Made by a program: the position numbers and the translations under genes
Notes under the pieces: model-generated
Databases searched by the model: none
Seen by the model: the letters and a program-made list of their open reading frames with translations, nothing else
Told to the model about the DNA's origin: nothing
Source: CAMDBL01 sp964498125
GTDB lineage: Bacteria; Pseudomonadota; Alphaproteobacteria; Rhizobiales; Hyphomicrobiaceae
Length of the DNA stretch: 64,000 nt
Assembly (NCBI GenBank): GCA_964498125.1
Contig: CAZCGE010000121.1
Span: 86,579 to 150,578, forward strand
Reading direction: 5' to 3'
Part shown: positions 53,921 to 64,000 of the stretch, piece by piece
Layout: the number at the start of each line of letters is the position of its first letter
How positions within the stretch are numbered: position 1 is the first letter of the stretch

Positions 53921-55603
53921 TCAGCCCGAGACGACAGGGCGGATCGACTCGACCAGCAGGCGTTGCTGGATCAATTTATCGCGAATGGCCAAGTGCCCGG
54001 TGAACCACTCCCGCACCATGCGACAGACCTGCTCGGGCGGCGCCTTTGCAAGCTCCTGCGCGTCGGCAAAAAGGCTGAGATCTGTCTCCTTCCAGCCGAG
54101 TGCCGTCAACTCCTGGGTCAGCACGTCGTAGTCCGACCGGCGCGGCGCGAGGTTGGTCTGCGGCGTTCGCCGGCCTTCGGCGATCGATTCGAAAATTGCC
54201 GCCAACCCATTCTGCAGAACGGCGGTGAACTGCGGATCGCGAAACATGGTGATCATTCCGCGCGAGCCCTCGCCGGAGGAGATCAGCGCATAGCAGGCAA
54301 TGTTATTATGCTGCGCCAGTCCCTCGAGGCTGTCGCGGAATGTACGCGCGACCTGCTGCAGCCTGGGCAGGCTCGATTGGAACGCGTGGTCGGAATTCTT
54401 GCGCCGCAGCGAGATCAGCGCTTCGACCAGGTGCTTGGTGACGGCCTCGTCGGGTTTCTTCTCGGCCACCAGGCGCGCGGCCTCCTGGACCCGCTCGCTA
54501 TACCATTCCGGAAATCCGGAGCGCACGACCTGCCACAGATGTCCCGCCTGCAGCATTCCATCGATGGTAGCCGCGCTGCCGGCGAAGCCCTGTAAATTGG
54601 CGACCGGCATGGGTTTCGCCGCCGTGCCGGCCTGCTCGCGCAGCGCCGCCGCACCTTCGCCTCGGGTCGCGGACACGAGATCCTGGGTGGCCAGCGCAAT
54701 GCGCTCGCTACTGAGGCCAACCATGCTCATGATCTGGTTGACGGTTTGCGGCTGCGTCAGCGTGGCCCAGCCTGCCGCACCCGCCAGCCCGATCACCATG
54801 AGCACGGCCACCAGCTTGCGCAGGCGGCGCGGCCGGCGAAGCGGCTCGATGGGCTCACGGATGAATTCGTCGGCTTCCTCACCGTGCCGCGTCAGTGCCG
54901 CGCGGTTGCGGCCGGCGGGGGGAGGAAAATCAAGCGGCGCCATGCCGGTGTCGAAGCGCGTTGCAGGTGCGCGGAGGCTCGGTGCGGCTGCTGCCGGCTG
55001 GCGGGCCATGGCGCCACGCCGCGCCTGCGTTGCTGTCGCTCCAGCTTCCTCCTTGTCGATCCATAGCGGCCGTGCTGCAGGTGGTGCAGCATCGAACGCG
55101 GCAGGGGCGGGAGCAGAAGGAGATGGGCGCGGGCGAATGGTTTCCGCCTCACCGGCCGTCGAAGGGAGGGCGGCATCGAGGCGGCCGCCAAGCGTGGCGC
55201 GAAAATTCGACATCGTCTCTAATTTCGCCGCGAGTTTCGGCTGGCCCGCACCTCGTTCCCCAAAGGTCGGCGAGGGCTGGCCTTCCGCCCAAGCGGGAGC
55301 AGACGGCGCGGCGGCTGACGGTGCCTTGGACGGCTCGGGCGCCGCGCGCGTTGGGTTGACTTCGACAGAAGGCGCAGCTTTCGCAGCGGGCGGCGGCGCT
55401 GGCGGCGTGGCAAGCGGCTGAAAGGCCTTTGGAAAGGCAACCTGCGCCGGGGTCCAGTCGCTGAAGCCCGTGCGCCAGACGAGATCATGGGCCTTCAAAT
55501 GGTGAAATTCGACGAGCTTCATCAACTCGGCGTCGGACAACGGCCCGTACTGCTTATTATCGCGAGCAAGGTACCATTCGATCGGCTGTGCCGCGCCTGT
55601 CAT
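53921..55603 (-). CDS. GYF_2-domain membrane protein
   Basis: This 560-residue protein has an N-terminal GYF_2 domain at residues 8-55 (WYLARDNKQYGPLSDAELMK, VWRTGFSDWTPA), a fold that binds proline-rich peptides. A Pro/Ala-rich linker of about 200 residues follows, then one membrane segment near residue 265-285 (KLVAVLMVIGLAGAAGWATL) and a C-terminal helical domain of about 270 residues presumably in the periplasm (QHNNIACYALISSGEGSRG). The protein could tie a cytoplasmic Pro-rich partner to the envelope. Function unknown. Confidence 0.75.
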   Translation of the reverse strand: MTGAAQPIEWYLARDNKQYGPLSDAELMKLVEFHHLKAHDLVWRTGFSDWTPAQVAFPKAFQPLATPPAPPPAAKAAPSVEVNPTRAAPEPSKAPSAAAPSAPAWAEGQPSPTFGERGAGQPKLAAKLETMSNFRATLGGRLDAALPSTAGEAETIRPRPSPSAPAPAAFDAAPPAARPLWIDKEEAGATATQARRGAMARQPAAAAPSLRAPATRFDTGMAPLDFPPPAGRNRAALTRHGEEADEFIREPIEPLRRPRRLRKLVAVLMVIGLAGAAGWATLTQPQTVNQIMSMVGLSSERIALATQDLVSATRGEGAAALREQAGTAAKPMPVANLQGFAGSAATIDGMLQAGHLWQVVRSGFPEWYSERVQEAARLVAEKKPDEAVTKHLVEALISLRRKNSDHAFQSSLPRLQQVARTFRDSLEGLAQHNNIACYALISSGEGSRGMITMFRDPQFTAVLQNGLAAIFESIAEGRRTPQTNLAPRRSDYDVLTQELTALGWKETDLSLFADAQELAKAPPEQVCRMVREWFTGHLAIRDKLIQQRLLVESIRPVVSG

Positions 55604-55788
55604 GGCACACTCTCAATGGTCGCCCATGGGCGGGCTCGGGGTAAGACATATGACGACCGTGGACGAGGGACGCCCAGGCCACGTTGACGGGCGCTAGTGT
55701 CGCCACAGCGCACGTCTGCGTCAATGCTTATGCCACGCCAAAGTGGTGGCGTTGAGGCAAAGTCGGGACGGCCGTCGGACATAGTGGA

Positions 55789-56181
55789 TCAGGCAGGGTC
55801 CTTGAACTGCTCATCGACGGGCACGCGGTAGGCGTTGGCGAGGCGGTTGGTCATGTTGGCCAGCCCGACAACGGCATACAGCTCGCTGAGTTGTGCATCC
55901 GTGGCCCCTTTGGCGCGCGCCGCCGCGGTGTGGCTTGCCATGCAGTATTCGCAGTTATTGGTCACAGATATCGCAACATAAATCAGTTCTTTGACCAAAG
56001 GATCCAAAGCACCCGGTCCCATGATACTCTTGAGACTCTCCCATGTATGCTTGAGCATTCTGGGCTCATTGGCCAAATGCTTCCAGAAATTGTTGACATC
56101 GTCGACATTCCTGGTCGCCTTGATATCGTCGAAGACTGCACGCACCTCGCTGCTTGCCGCCTTATGGTCGATGGGCTTCAT
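55789..56181 (-). CDS. Carboxymuconolactone decarboxylase/AhpD-like protein
   Basis: This 130-residue AhpD-fold protein has the redox pair CEYC followed by MASH (CxxCxxxH) in the middle, as in alkylhydroperoxidase AhpD. ATG 56181 is preceded by AAAGGAG. The family forms trimers or hexamers and reduces peroxides or, in other members, decarboxylates gamma-carboxymuconolactone; the CxxC favours the redox branch. It lies upstream of no partner ahpC. The alpha/beta hydrolase lies 58 bases upstream on the same strand. Confidence 0.85.
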   Translation of the reverse strand: MKPIDHKAASSEVRAVFDDIKATRNVDDVNNFWKHLANEPRMLKHTWESLKSIMGPGALDPLVKELIYVAISVTNNCEYCMASHTAAARAKGATDAQLSELYAVVGLANMTNRLANAYRVPVDEQFKDPA

Positions 56182-56239
56182 GCGGTGTCTCCTTTCTGTC
56201 TGCCCGCCAAGTCACTGTTATTGGCGTGCGCCGCCGAAT

Positions 56240-57121
56240 TCATGCGAAGAACGCCAGTAGTTGCTGCACCACCTCATCGGGCGCCTCCTCGGCCAGGTAA
56301 TGGCCGGAATTGACCGAGCCACCCGATACGGTCGCGGCGCAGTACTGCCGCCAGATTGCCAGCGCGTCGTACCAGACCTCGATCTTGCCCTTCTTGCCCC
56401 ACAGCACCAGCATAGGGCAGGTGATCTTGCGGCCCGCGGCCCGGCTCGCCCGGTCGTGTTCCAGGTCAATGGAAGCCGCGGCGCGATAGTCCTCGCACAT
56501 GCCACGGATCATCTCGGGCATGCGCACGTGCTGCAGGTAGTCGGCGAGCGCTTCGGGTGTGAAGAAGTTTTCGCCCTTGGGATCGCGCGAGGTGTGCGTG
56601 CGGAACCAGACCTCCGGCGACGCCGAGATCAGGCTCTCGGGATAGGGATGCGGCTGGGCGAACCAGAACCAGTGATAATAACCAAGCCCAAACGCCATGT
56701 CGGCGCGTTCGAAGTGCTCGATGGTCGGGATGATGTCCATGACAGCGAGCTTGATCACCCGCTCTGGATGATCGATCGCTAGGCGGTGGGCGACGCGCGA
56801 GCCGCGATCGTGGCTGGCGACCAGAAAGCGCTTGTGCCCGAGCTTTTCCATCACCTCGACCATGTCGCGCGCCATCTCCACCTTGGCATAGGGCGCATGA
56901 TCGGGTGTCGCCGGCGGTTTCAGCGAGCCGCCATAGCCGCGCAGGTCCGGGCAAACAACGCTGAACCGTTCCGCCAGGGCCGGCGCCACCTTGTTCCACA
57001 TGGCATGGGTCTGTGGATTGCCATGCAGCAGCAGGAGTGGTGGACCCGAGCCACCGCTTCTGAGCCGGATCGAGCCATCGCGCACCGGCATGTGCTCGAG
57101 CCGAAATCCATCAAAGAACAT
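56240..57121 (-). CDS. Haloacid (fluoroacetate) dehalogenase-like alpha/beta hydrolase
   Basis: This 293-residue protein starts at ATG 57121 behind GGGAG. The nucleophile elbow is SHDRGSRVAHR: an Asp nucleophile followed by the two Arg that bind the carboxylate in fluoroacetate dehalogenase. Further active-site matches are the Asp in MDIIPT, His-Trp in YYHWFWFAQP that forms the halide pocket, Tyr in CEDYRA, and the final His in NSGHYLAEE. All key residues of the RPA1163-type enzyme are therefore present. Activity on fluoroacetate or chloroacetate is likely by family; epoxide hydrolase activity is less likely given the Arg pair. Confidence 0.8.
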   Translation of the reverse strand: MFFDGFRLEHMPVRDGSIRLRSGGSGPPLLLLHGNPQTHAMWNKVAPALAERFSVVCPDLRGYGGSLKPPATPDHAPYAKVEMARDMVEVMEKLGHKRFLVASHDRGSRVAHRLAIDHPERVIKLAVMDIIPTIEHFERADMAFGLGYYHWFWFAQPHPYPESLISASPEVWFRTHTSRDPKGENFFTPEALADYLQHVRMPEMIRGMCEDYRAAASIDLEHDRASRAAGRKITCPMLVLWGKKGKIEVWYDALAIWRQYCAATVSGGSVNSGHYLAEEAPDEVVQQLLAFFA

Positions 57122-57183
57122 CGCCGTTTCTCCCTTTTTGACTTCACGCATCCTAAGCGCATTCGCGCGGCACCGTCAGTCGA

Positions 57184-58203
57184 TTAACCCCGCCCAGCGG
57201 CCAATTGCTCCACGGTCGCCAGCAGATTTGCATCGACGCTGACGCCGTTGCGGCGTGCTGCTTCGCGCAACACCAGCCGCCGCGTCCCGGGCAGGCGCGC
57301 TGGCGGGTCGGTCTCGATCATCGCCGTGAGTGTCGCAAGGCGCTCAGCGAACACGTCGGCTCCCGCGAAACCATCGGGATCGATGACGATGAGCAACTGC
57401 CCGACGTCTGGCGATGGGCCTTTGGCATCGAGAAACGACGTCGTTTCGGCGGCAAACAGTGCGCCCGCCAAGGCCGCCGCCAGGATCTCGACCATCAAGG
57501 CGAGCGCCGACCCCTTGGCGTCGCCGATCGGCAGCGAGTAGCCCCGCAGGGCGGCGCGCGCGTCGGTGGTCGGCTGGCCATTCTCGTCGACGGCCCAGCC
57601 GGCTGGAATTGGCTCGCCCTTCTCCGCCGCGCTGGCGATGCGCGCGCGCGCCACCTTGGCCAGCGCCAGATCGATGACCAGCGGCTCGGCGCCGCGCCGG
57701 GGTGCGGCAAACGCCAACGGATTGGTGCCGAAAATGCCCTTGCTGCCGCCCCATGCCGTCATCGCCGAGGGCGTGTTGGCGAAGGCCAGGGCCACCAGCC
57801 CACGTTCGGCCAGCCGCTCGACATGCCGGCCCAGGGCGCCGGCATGGCTGGAGCGCTTGAAGCTCGCGGCGGCAATGCCGAATTCGGCAGCCAGCGCCGG
57901 CAGCTCAGCGATGGCCAGATCGAATGCGGGATAGGCGAAGCCTTGGCCGACATCGACCAGCAGGCAGGCCCGGCGCGGGCGCGTCACAACGGGAACAGCG
58001 TTGCCGTTGATCTTGCCGCTGCGGGCTTGCGCCGCATAGCTCGCGACACGCCAGATGCCGTGGCCTTTCTGCCCGTCGATCTCAGCCGCGATAAGGGCGC
58101 GGGCCACGCTGGTCGCGTTGGCAGCCGACGTGGTGTTAGACATCAATGCCCGCTCCACCAGTGCCTGCAGGTCGCCAGCGGCGATCGTGCGTGTCTCGCT
58201 CAT
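57184..58203 (-). CDS. Ldh2-family malate/L-lactate-type dehydrogenase
   Basis: This 339-residue NAD(P)-dependent oxidoreductase belongs to the Ldh_2 family, which reduces 2-keto acids or imines (malate, ureidoglycolate, sulfolactate, piperidine-2-carboxylate). Conserved stretches are EIDGQKGHGIWRV, SFKRSSHAGALGRHVERLAE (active-site His), FANTPSAMTAWGG and GTNPLAFAAPR. I start at ATG 58203 (MSETRT); ATG 58215 is also possible. It follows no pathway partner. It lies 62 bases upstream of the dehalogenase-like gene on the same strand, so joint transcription is possible. Confidence 0.85.
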   Translation of the reverse strand: MSETRTIAAGDLQALVERALMSNTTSAANATSVARALIAAEIDGQKGHGIWRVASYAAQARSGKINGNAVPVVTRPRRACLLVDVGQGFAYPAFDLAIAELPALAAEFGIAAASFKRSSHAGALGRHVERLAERGLVALAFANTPSAMTAWGGSKGIFGTNPLAFAAPRRGAEPLVIDLALAKVARARIASAAEKGEPIPAGWAVDENGQPTTDARAALRGYSLPIGDAKGSALALMVEILAAALAGALFAAETTSFLDAKGPSPDVGQLLIVIDPDGFAGADVFAERLATLTAMIETDPPARLPGTRRLVLREAARRNGVSVDANLLATVEQLAAGRG

Positions 58204-58449
58204 CACTGTCCTCATCTTGCCGCGAGTGCCGTGGCACAGTCATAGCGTAGATATCGCACGCGTCGACGTCACTTGCAGCGATCAATCACGACGCCAAAAG
58301 GCCGCCCGCGGCATGGCCTCTGCCGTGCATCGCCCGGCGAATGGGGCGCCCGTGCCGCCGTTACGTCTCCAGCCTGTGGTCGATGCAATGTCACAGTATT
58401 GACACCGAACCAGATCATGCGGGAGTGGTCTGCGGTGTGGGCTGTCAAC

Positions 58450-59316
58450 ATGGGACGTCGGGTGATCAAGGTGAGCGCGATCCGCAGGGCTATCGGCGTC
58501 GGAGTGGCGATGGCTGCCGGCTTGGCGCTGGCCGGCTCAGCGCAGGCGGAAAGTGGGCCGGCCGATGGCTGGTCTTCGCGGATTACCGCCAGCTATAAAG
58601 TCATCTTCAATGGCTTCAACGTCGGTGACGTCCGCTTCACGTCGCAGGTGACGGAGCGCCGCTATTCACTGACGAGCCATGCCGAGCTGTCGGCGCTGCT
58701 GGGCGCGCTCAAATGGCGTGGTGTCGCGAGCAGCTCCGGCGAAGTTACCGCCAGCGAGCCTCGACCGGCTGGCTATGCCTTCGATTACCGCAGCGCGACC
58801 AAGCAGGGTGCTGTGAAGCTCGGGTTCGGCGACACCGGCGTCCGCCACGTCGATGTGCTGCCGCCCGCCGAAGTGCATCCAGACGCCGTGCCGCTGGCCG
58901 GACACCATCTGGAAAATGTCCTCGACCCCTTGAGCGCCGTCCTGGCGCTGACACGCGGCGGCGCGGACCCTTGTGCGCGCAAACTTGCTGTGTTCGACGG
59001 CAAGCAGCGTTTCGATCTGACCTTTTCCTATCTACGCCAGCAGAAGTTCGCGGATCGGCGCGCCAGTGGGCAACCTGACATTGCCGTCGTCTGTCGCGTA
59101 CACTACGCGCGCATTGCCGGCCATCGCCTGGCGGCAGACGCTCACAAGGTGACGGTCACGGATGGTATCGAGGTGGCATTGCGCCCGGTGCCGGCGGCCA
59201 ATCTCATGATCCCGGTCCAAGTCACCATTCCGACAATGGCCGGCACCGCGGTTCTGAAGGCCAACCGCATCGAGATTGAGATCGATGGCAAGGAACGGAT
59301 TGCGCTGGTGCGTTAG
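58450..59316 (+). CDS. DUF3108-domain secreted protein
   Basis: This 288-residue protein has an N-terminal signal peptide (AIGVGVAMAAGLALAGSAQA) and a DUF3108 domain: YKVIFNGFNVGDVRFTSQV near its start, VLDPLSAVLALT in the middle and the Cys-rich pair DPCARKLAVFDG / DIAVVCRVHYARIAGH. DUF3108 proteins are periplasmic and uncharacterised. Start choice is uncertain: ATG 58450 gives a sensible signal peptide, with earlier ATG 58417 possible. Confidence 0.75.
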   Translation: MGRRVIKVSAIRRAIGVGVAMAAGLALAGSAQAESGPADGWSSRITASYKVIFNGFNVGDVRFTSQVTERRYSLTSHAELSALLGALKWRGVASSSGEVTASEPRPAGYAFDYRSATKQGAVKLGFGDTGVRHVDVLPPAEVHPDAVPLAGHHLENVLDPLSAVLALTRGGADPCARKLAVFDGKQRFDLTFSYLRQQKFADRRASGQPDIAVVCRVHYARIAGHRLAADAHKVTVTDGIEVALRPVPAANLMIPVQVTIPTMAGTAVLKANRIEIEIDGKERIALVR

Positions 59317-59323
59317 GGAAGGC

Positions 59324-59425
59324 GTGAGATGGTCAGGTGGTCAATTGGTCAGATCGTGAGGTCGAGAACGCGGATGCACCGGACGACATGACCTGCGCCA
59401 GCTGTGCACCACCTGACCATCTCAC
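59324..59425. repeat. 17-bp perfect inverted repeat between DUF3108 and helicase genes
   Basis: GTGAGATGGTCAGGTGG (59324-59340) and its exact complement (59409-59425) enclose 68 bases. The left arm is followed by further GGTCA-type repeats. The element fills most of the 203-base gap and may be a repeat element or the terminator of the DUF3108 gene. Confidence 0.65.
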
Positions 59426-59519
59426 TACCTGACGCCTGCAACTGCCAACGAGGCCCTTGATCTTGGCCGGTAGCTCTGCGATGCCTGCCGACCTACACGT
59501 TCTCGAGGGGTTGAGTGAC

Positions 59520-62882
<3,363 letters not shown>

Positions 62883-62884
62883 TC

Positions 62885-63280
62885 ATGCCCAAGCCCCGCA
62901 TAGACGCGACCAACGCGGACTCGATACGGCTCGACAAGTGGTTGTGGTACACGCGACTGGTGAAGTCGCGGACCCTGGCGGCAGGGCTGGTCGTCGCCGG
63001 CAAGGTGCGGGTCAATCGCATACGCGTCGATAAGGCCAGCCACGCCCTGCGTGTCGGCGATGTCGTGACGGCCGTCGTTCATCTTCGTGTGCGCGTGCTG
63101 AAAGTGCAGGCGCTGGGCATCCGTCGCGGGCCGCCGGCTGAAGCACGTGCGCTCTACGAGGACCTGTCCGAACCCATTGCCGCACGCGGGACGCCGGGAT
63201 ACATACCGCCGGGGCCCGGACGGCCAAGCAAGCGTGAACGGCGCGAAATCACTGCTCTGAAACGCGGTTCAGAGCAATAA
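62885..63280 (+). CDS. S4-domain RNA-binding protein (Hsp15-like)
   Basis: This 131-residue protein starts at ATG 62885, two bases after the helicase stop. The S4 domain covers residues 13-60 (RLDKWLWYTRLVKSRTLAAG, GKVRVNRIRVDKAS), followed by a basic tail (RPSKRERREI). E. coli Hsp15 recycles stalled 50S subunits through this domain. Coupling to a SUV3-like helicase is a conserved alphaproteobacterial arrangement. Confidence 0.88.
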   Translation: MPKPRIDATNADSIRLDKWLWYTRLVKSRTLAAGLVVAGKVRVNRIRVDKASHALRVGDVVTAVVHLRVRVLKVQALGIRRGPPAEARALYEDLSEPIAARGTPGYIPPGPGRPSKRERREITALKRGSEQ

Positions 63281-63413
63281 TGATGTACAAGCACGCGTGT
63301 TGGTGTCACTCAACTTGCGATAACCTGCCTTCGTGCTCTAGGCACGGGCCTTGCGTAAGCAGCGGGGTGAGCGATGCCACCGGCGAGATGATCGTGGAGC
63401 CGAGACGTAGCTG

Positions 63414-63752
63414 ATGACCTACATCGTCAACGAGAATTGTATAAAGTGCAAATACACCGATTGCGTCGAGGTGTGCCCCGTGGATTGCTTCTACGAAGGC
63501 GACAACATGTTGGTCATACACCCAGATGAATGCATCGATTGTGGGGTCTGCGAGCCGGAGTGTCCTGTCGATGCAATCAAGCCGGACACCGAGCCTGGAA
63601 TCGAGAAGTGGCTCGAGTTGAACAGAGTATATTCAGAAAAATGGCCGAACATCGTGGCTAAGAAGGAAGCTCCGCCCGACGCGGATAGCTTCAAGGATGA
63701 AAAAAATAAGTTTGATAGGTTTTTTTCTCCAAAACCTGGAGACACGGACTGA
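63414..63752 (+). CDS. fdxA: 7Fe ferredoxin
   Basis: This 112-residue ferredoxin has Cys residues in CIKCKYTDCVEVCPVDCF and CIDCGVCEPECPVDA, which bind one [3Fe-4S] and one [4Fe-4S] cluster as in Azotobacter FdI. The tail of about 40 residues (DADSFKDEKNKFDRFFSPK) is typical of alphaproteobacterial FdxA. ATG 63414 follows the S4 gene by 133 bases. In many relatives the next gene is carD, which would lie beyond this window. Confidence 0.94.
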   Translation: MTYIVNENCIKCKYTDCVEVCPVDCFYEGDNMLVIHPDECIDCGVCEPECPVDAIKPDTEPGIEKWLELNRVYSEKWPNIVAKKEAPPDADSFKDEKNKFDRFFSPKPGDTD

Positions 63753-63792
63753 AGTATTCTTGTAGACTATTGGTCATGGCCGCAGGGTTTTC

Positions 63793-63831
63793 CATGAATA
63801 CATAATTGTATTCTGGTATGTATCATTCATG
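63793..63831. other. AT-rich stem-loop downstream of the ferredoxin
   Basis: CATGAATACATA (63793-63804) pairs with TATGT and ATTCATG (63817-63831) across a three-base bulge, with a loop of about 12 bases. It sits in unusually AT-rich DNA about 40 bases after the fdxA stop. It could be a terminator, an mRNA-stabilising hairpin or an operator; no T-run follows it directly. Confidence 0.35.
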
Positions 63832-64000
63832 TCTATTAATATCTAACTAAGCCTGGCGTCGGCCGGCTCTTCATTTTCCGTGAAGATTGTGTTACAAGTT
63901 ATCCGTCGTGGTCCTGCTGAATACAAAAGAAGAACTGGGATGTACCAAAGGGTGATGCTCAGGCGCCAGCCCCTAAAGGGTGTGTGTGCTTGCGGCAGAG

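Noticed and set aside
63940..64000. Start of carD at the right edge
   Set aside because: The frame from ATG near 63940 does not resemble the CarD N-terminus, so no gene is called.

Overview
The window is high-GC, densely coded chromosomal DNA from an alphaproteobacterium, most likely from or near the Hyphomicrobiales (Rhizobiales). That placement is inferred from four things: a rhizobial rkp-type capsule locus, the SUV3-like helicase / S4-domain protein / 7Fe ferredoxin order at the right end, RIME-like palindromic repeats of a kind I associate with this group, and short His-rich secreted proteins. I support about 53 protein genes and one tRNA (tRNA-Thr, CGT). There is no rRNA, CRISPR array, integrase or intact insertion sequence.

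Layout. 1-4.5 kb: a bactofilin and a YhaN/YhaO (SbcCD-like) ATPase-nuclease pair, flanked by two copies of a palindromic repeat. 4.6-21.1 kb: a capsule locus. A KpsD-like export lipoprotein gene diverges from a 2542-residue highly reducing polyketide synthase (KS-AT-DH-MT-ER-KR-ACP), which overlaps a PLP-dependent alpha-oxoamine synthase and is followed by a glycosyltransferase. Converging on these is kpsM-kpsT-kpsE-SDR, then a half-length KpsC-like glycosyltransferase. 21.3-43.4 kb: metabolic and housekeeping genes, including a degenerate metallophosphoesterase, alpha/beta hydrolase, BrnT-type toxin-antitoxin pair, proB, amidohydrolase, CaiB CoA-transferase plus CoA-ester lyase, dual thioredoxin-fold protein, RimB-RimK fusion, apt, class III alcohol dehydrogenase, cytochrome P460, coaD, amidase with a small partner, thiolase, BRO/DinD-like protein, YddG-like exporter and purN. 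43.7-59.3 kb: P450, RidA-like protein, MASE1-PAS-HWE kinase, cNMP-patatin, FetAB, pyroglutamyl peptidase, an Ada-like zinc-motif protein, GYF protein, AhpD-like protein, fluoroacetate-dehalogenase-like hydrolase, Ldh2 dehydrogenase and DUF3108 protein. 59.5-64 kb: helicase, S4 protein and ferredoxin, then an AT-rich tail.

How the genes work together. The capsule locus is the most coherent system. The polyketide synthase has no thioesterase and runs straight into an alpha-oxoamine synthase; a short-chain dehydrogenase lies in the opposing exporter operon. The same three activities make the fumonisin backbone in fungi (FUM1, FUM8, FUM13). I infer that the locus builds an amino-alcohol (sphingoid-like) lipid, that the KpsC-like enzyme and the glycosyltransferase add sugar to it, and that KpsMT-KpsE-KpsD export the lipid-anchored polysaccharide. 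Related rkpA/rkpG/rkpH/rkpJ genes are known from rhizobial K-antigen loci, but the chemical product proposed here is a hypothesis.

Several unrelated palindromic repeat families lie between genes, and one palindrome sits in frame inside the class III alcohol dehydrogenase. Several proteins look like degraded versions of known enzymes (RimK-like domain, metallophosphoesterase, patatin, Ada zinc domain).
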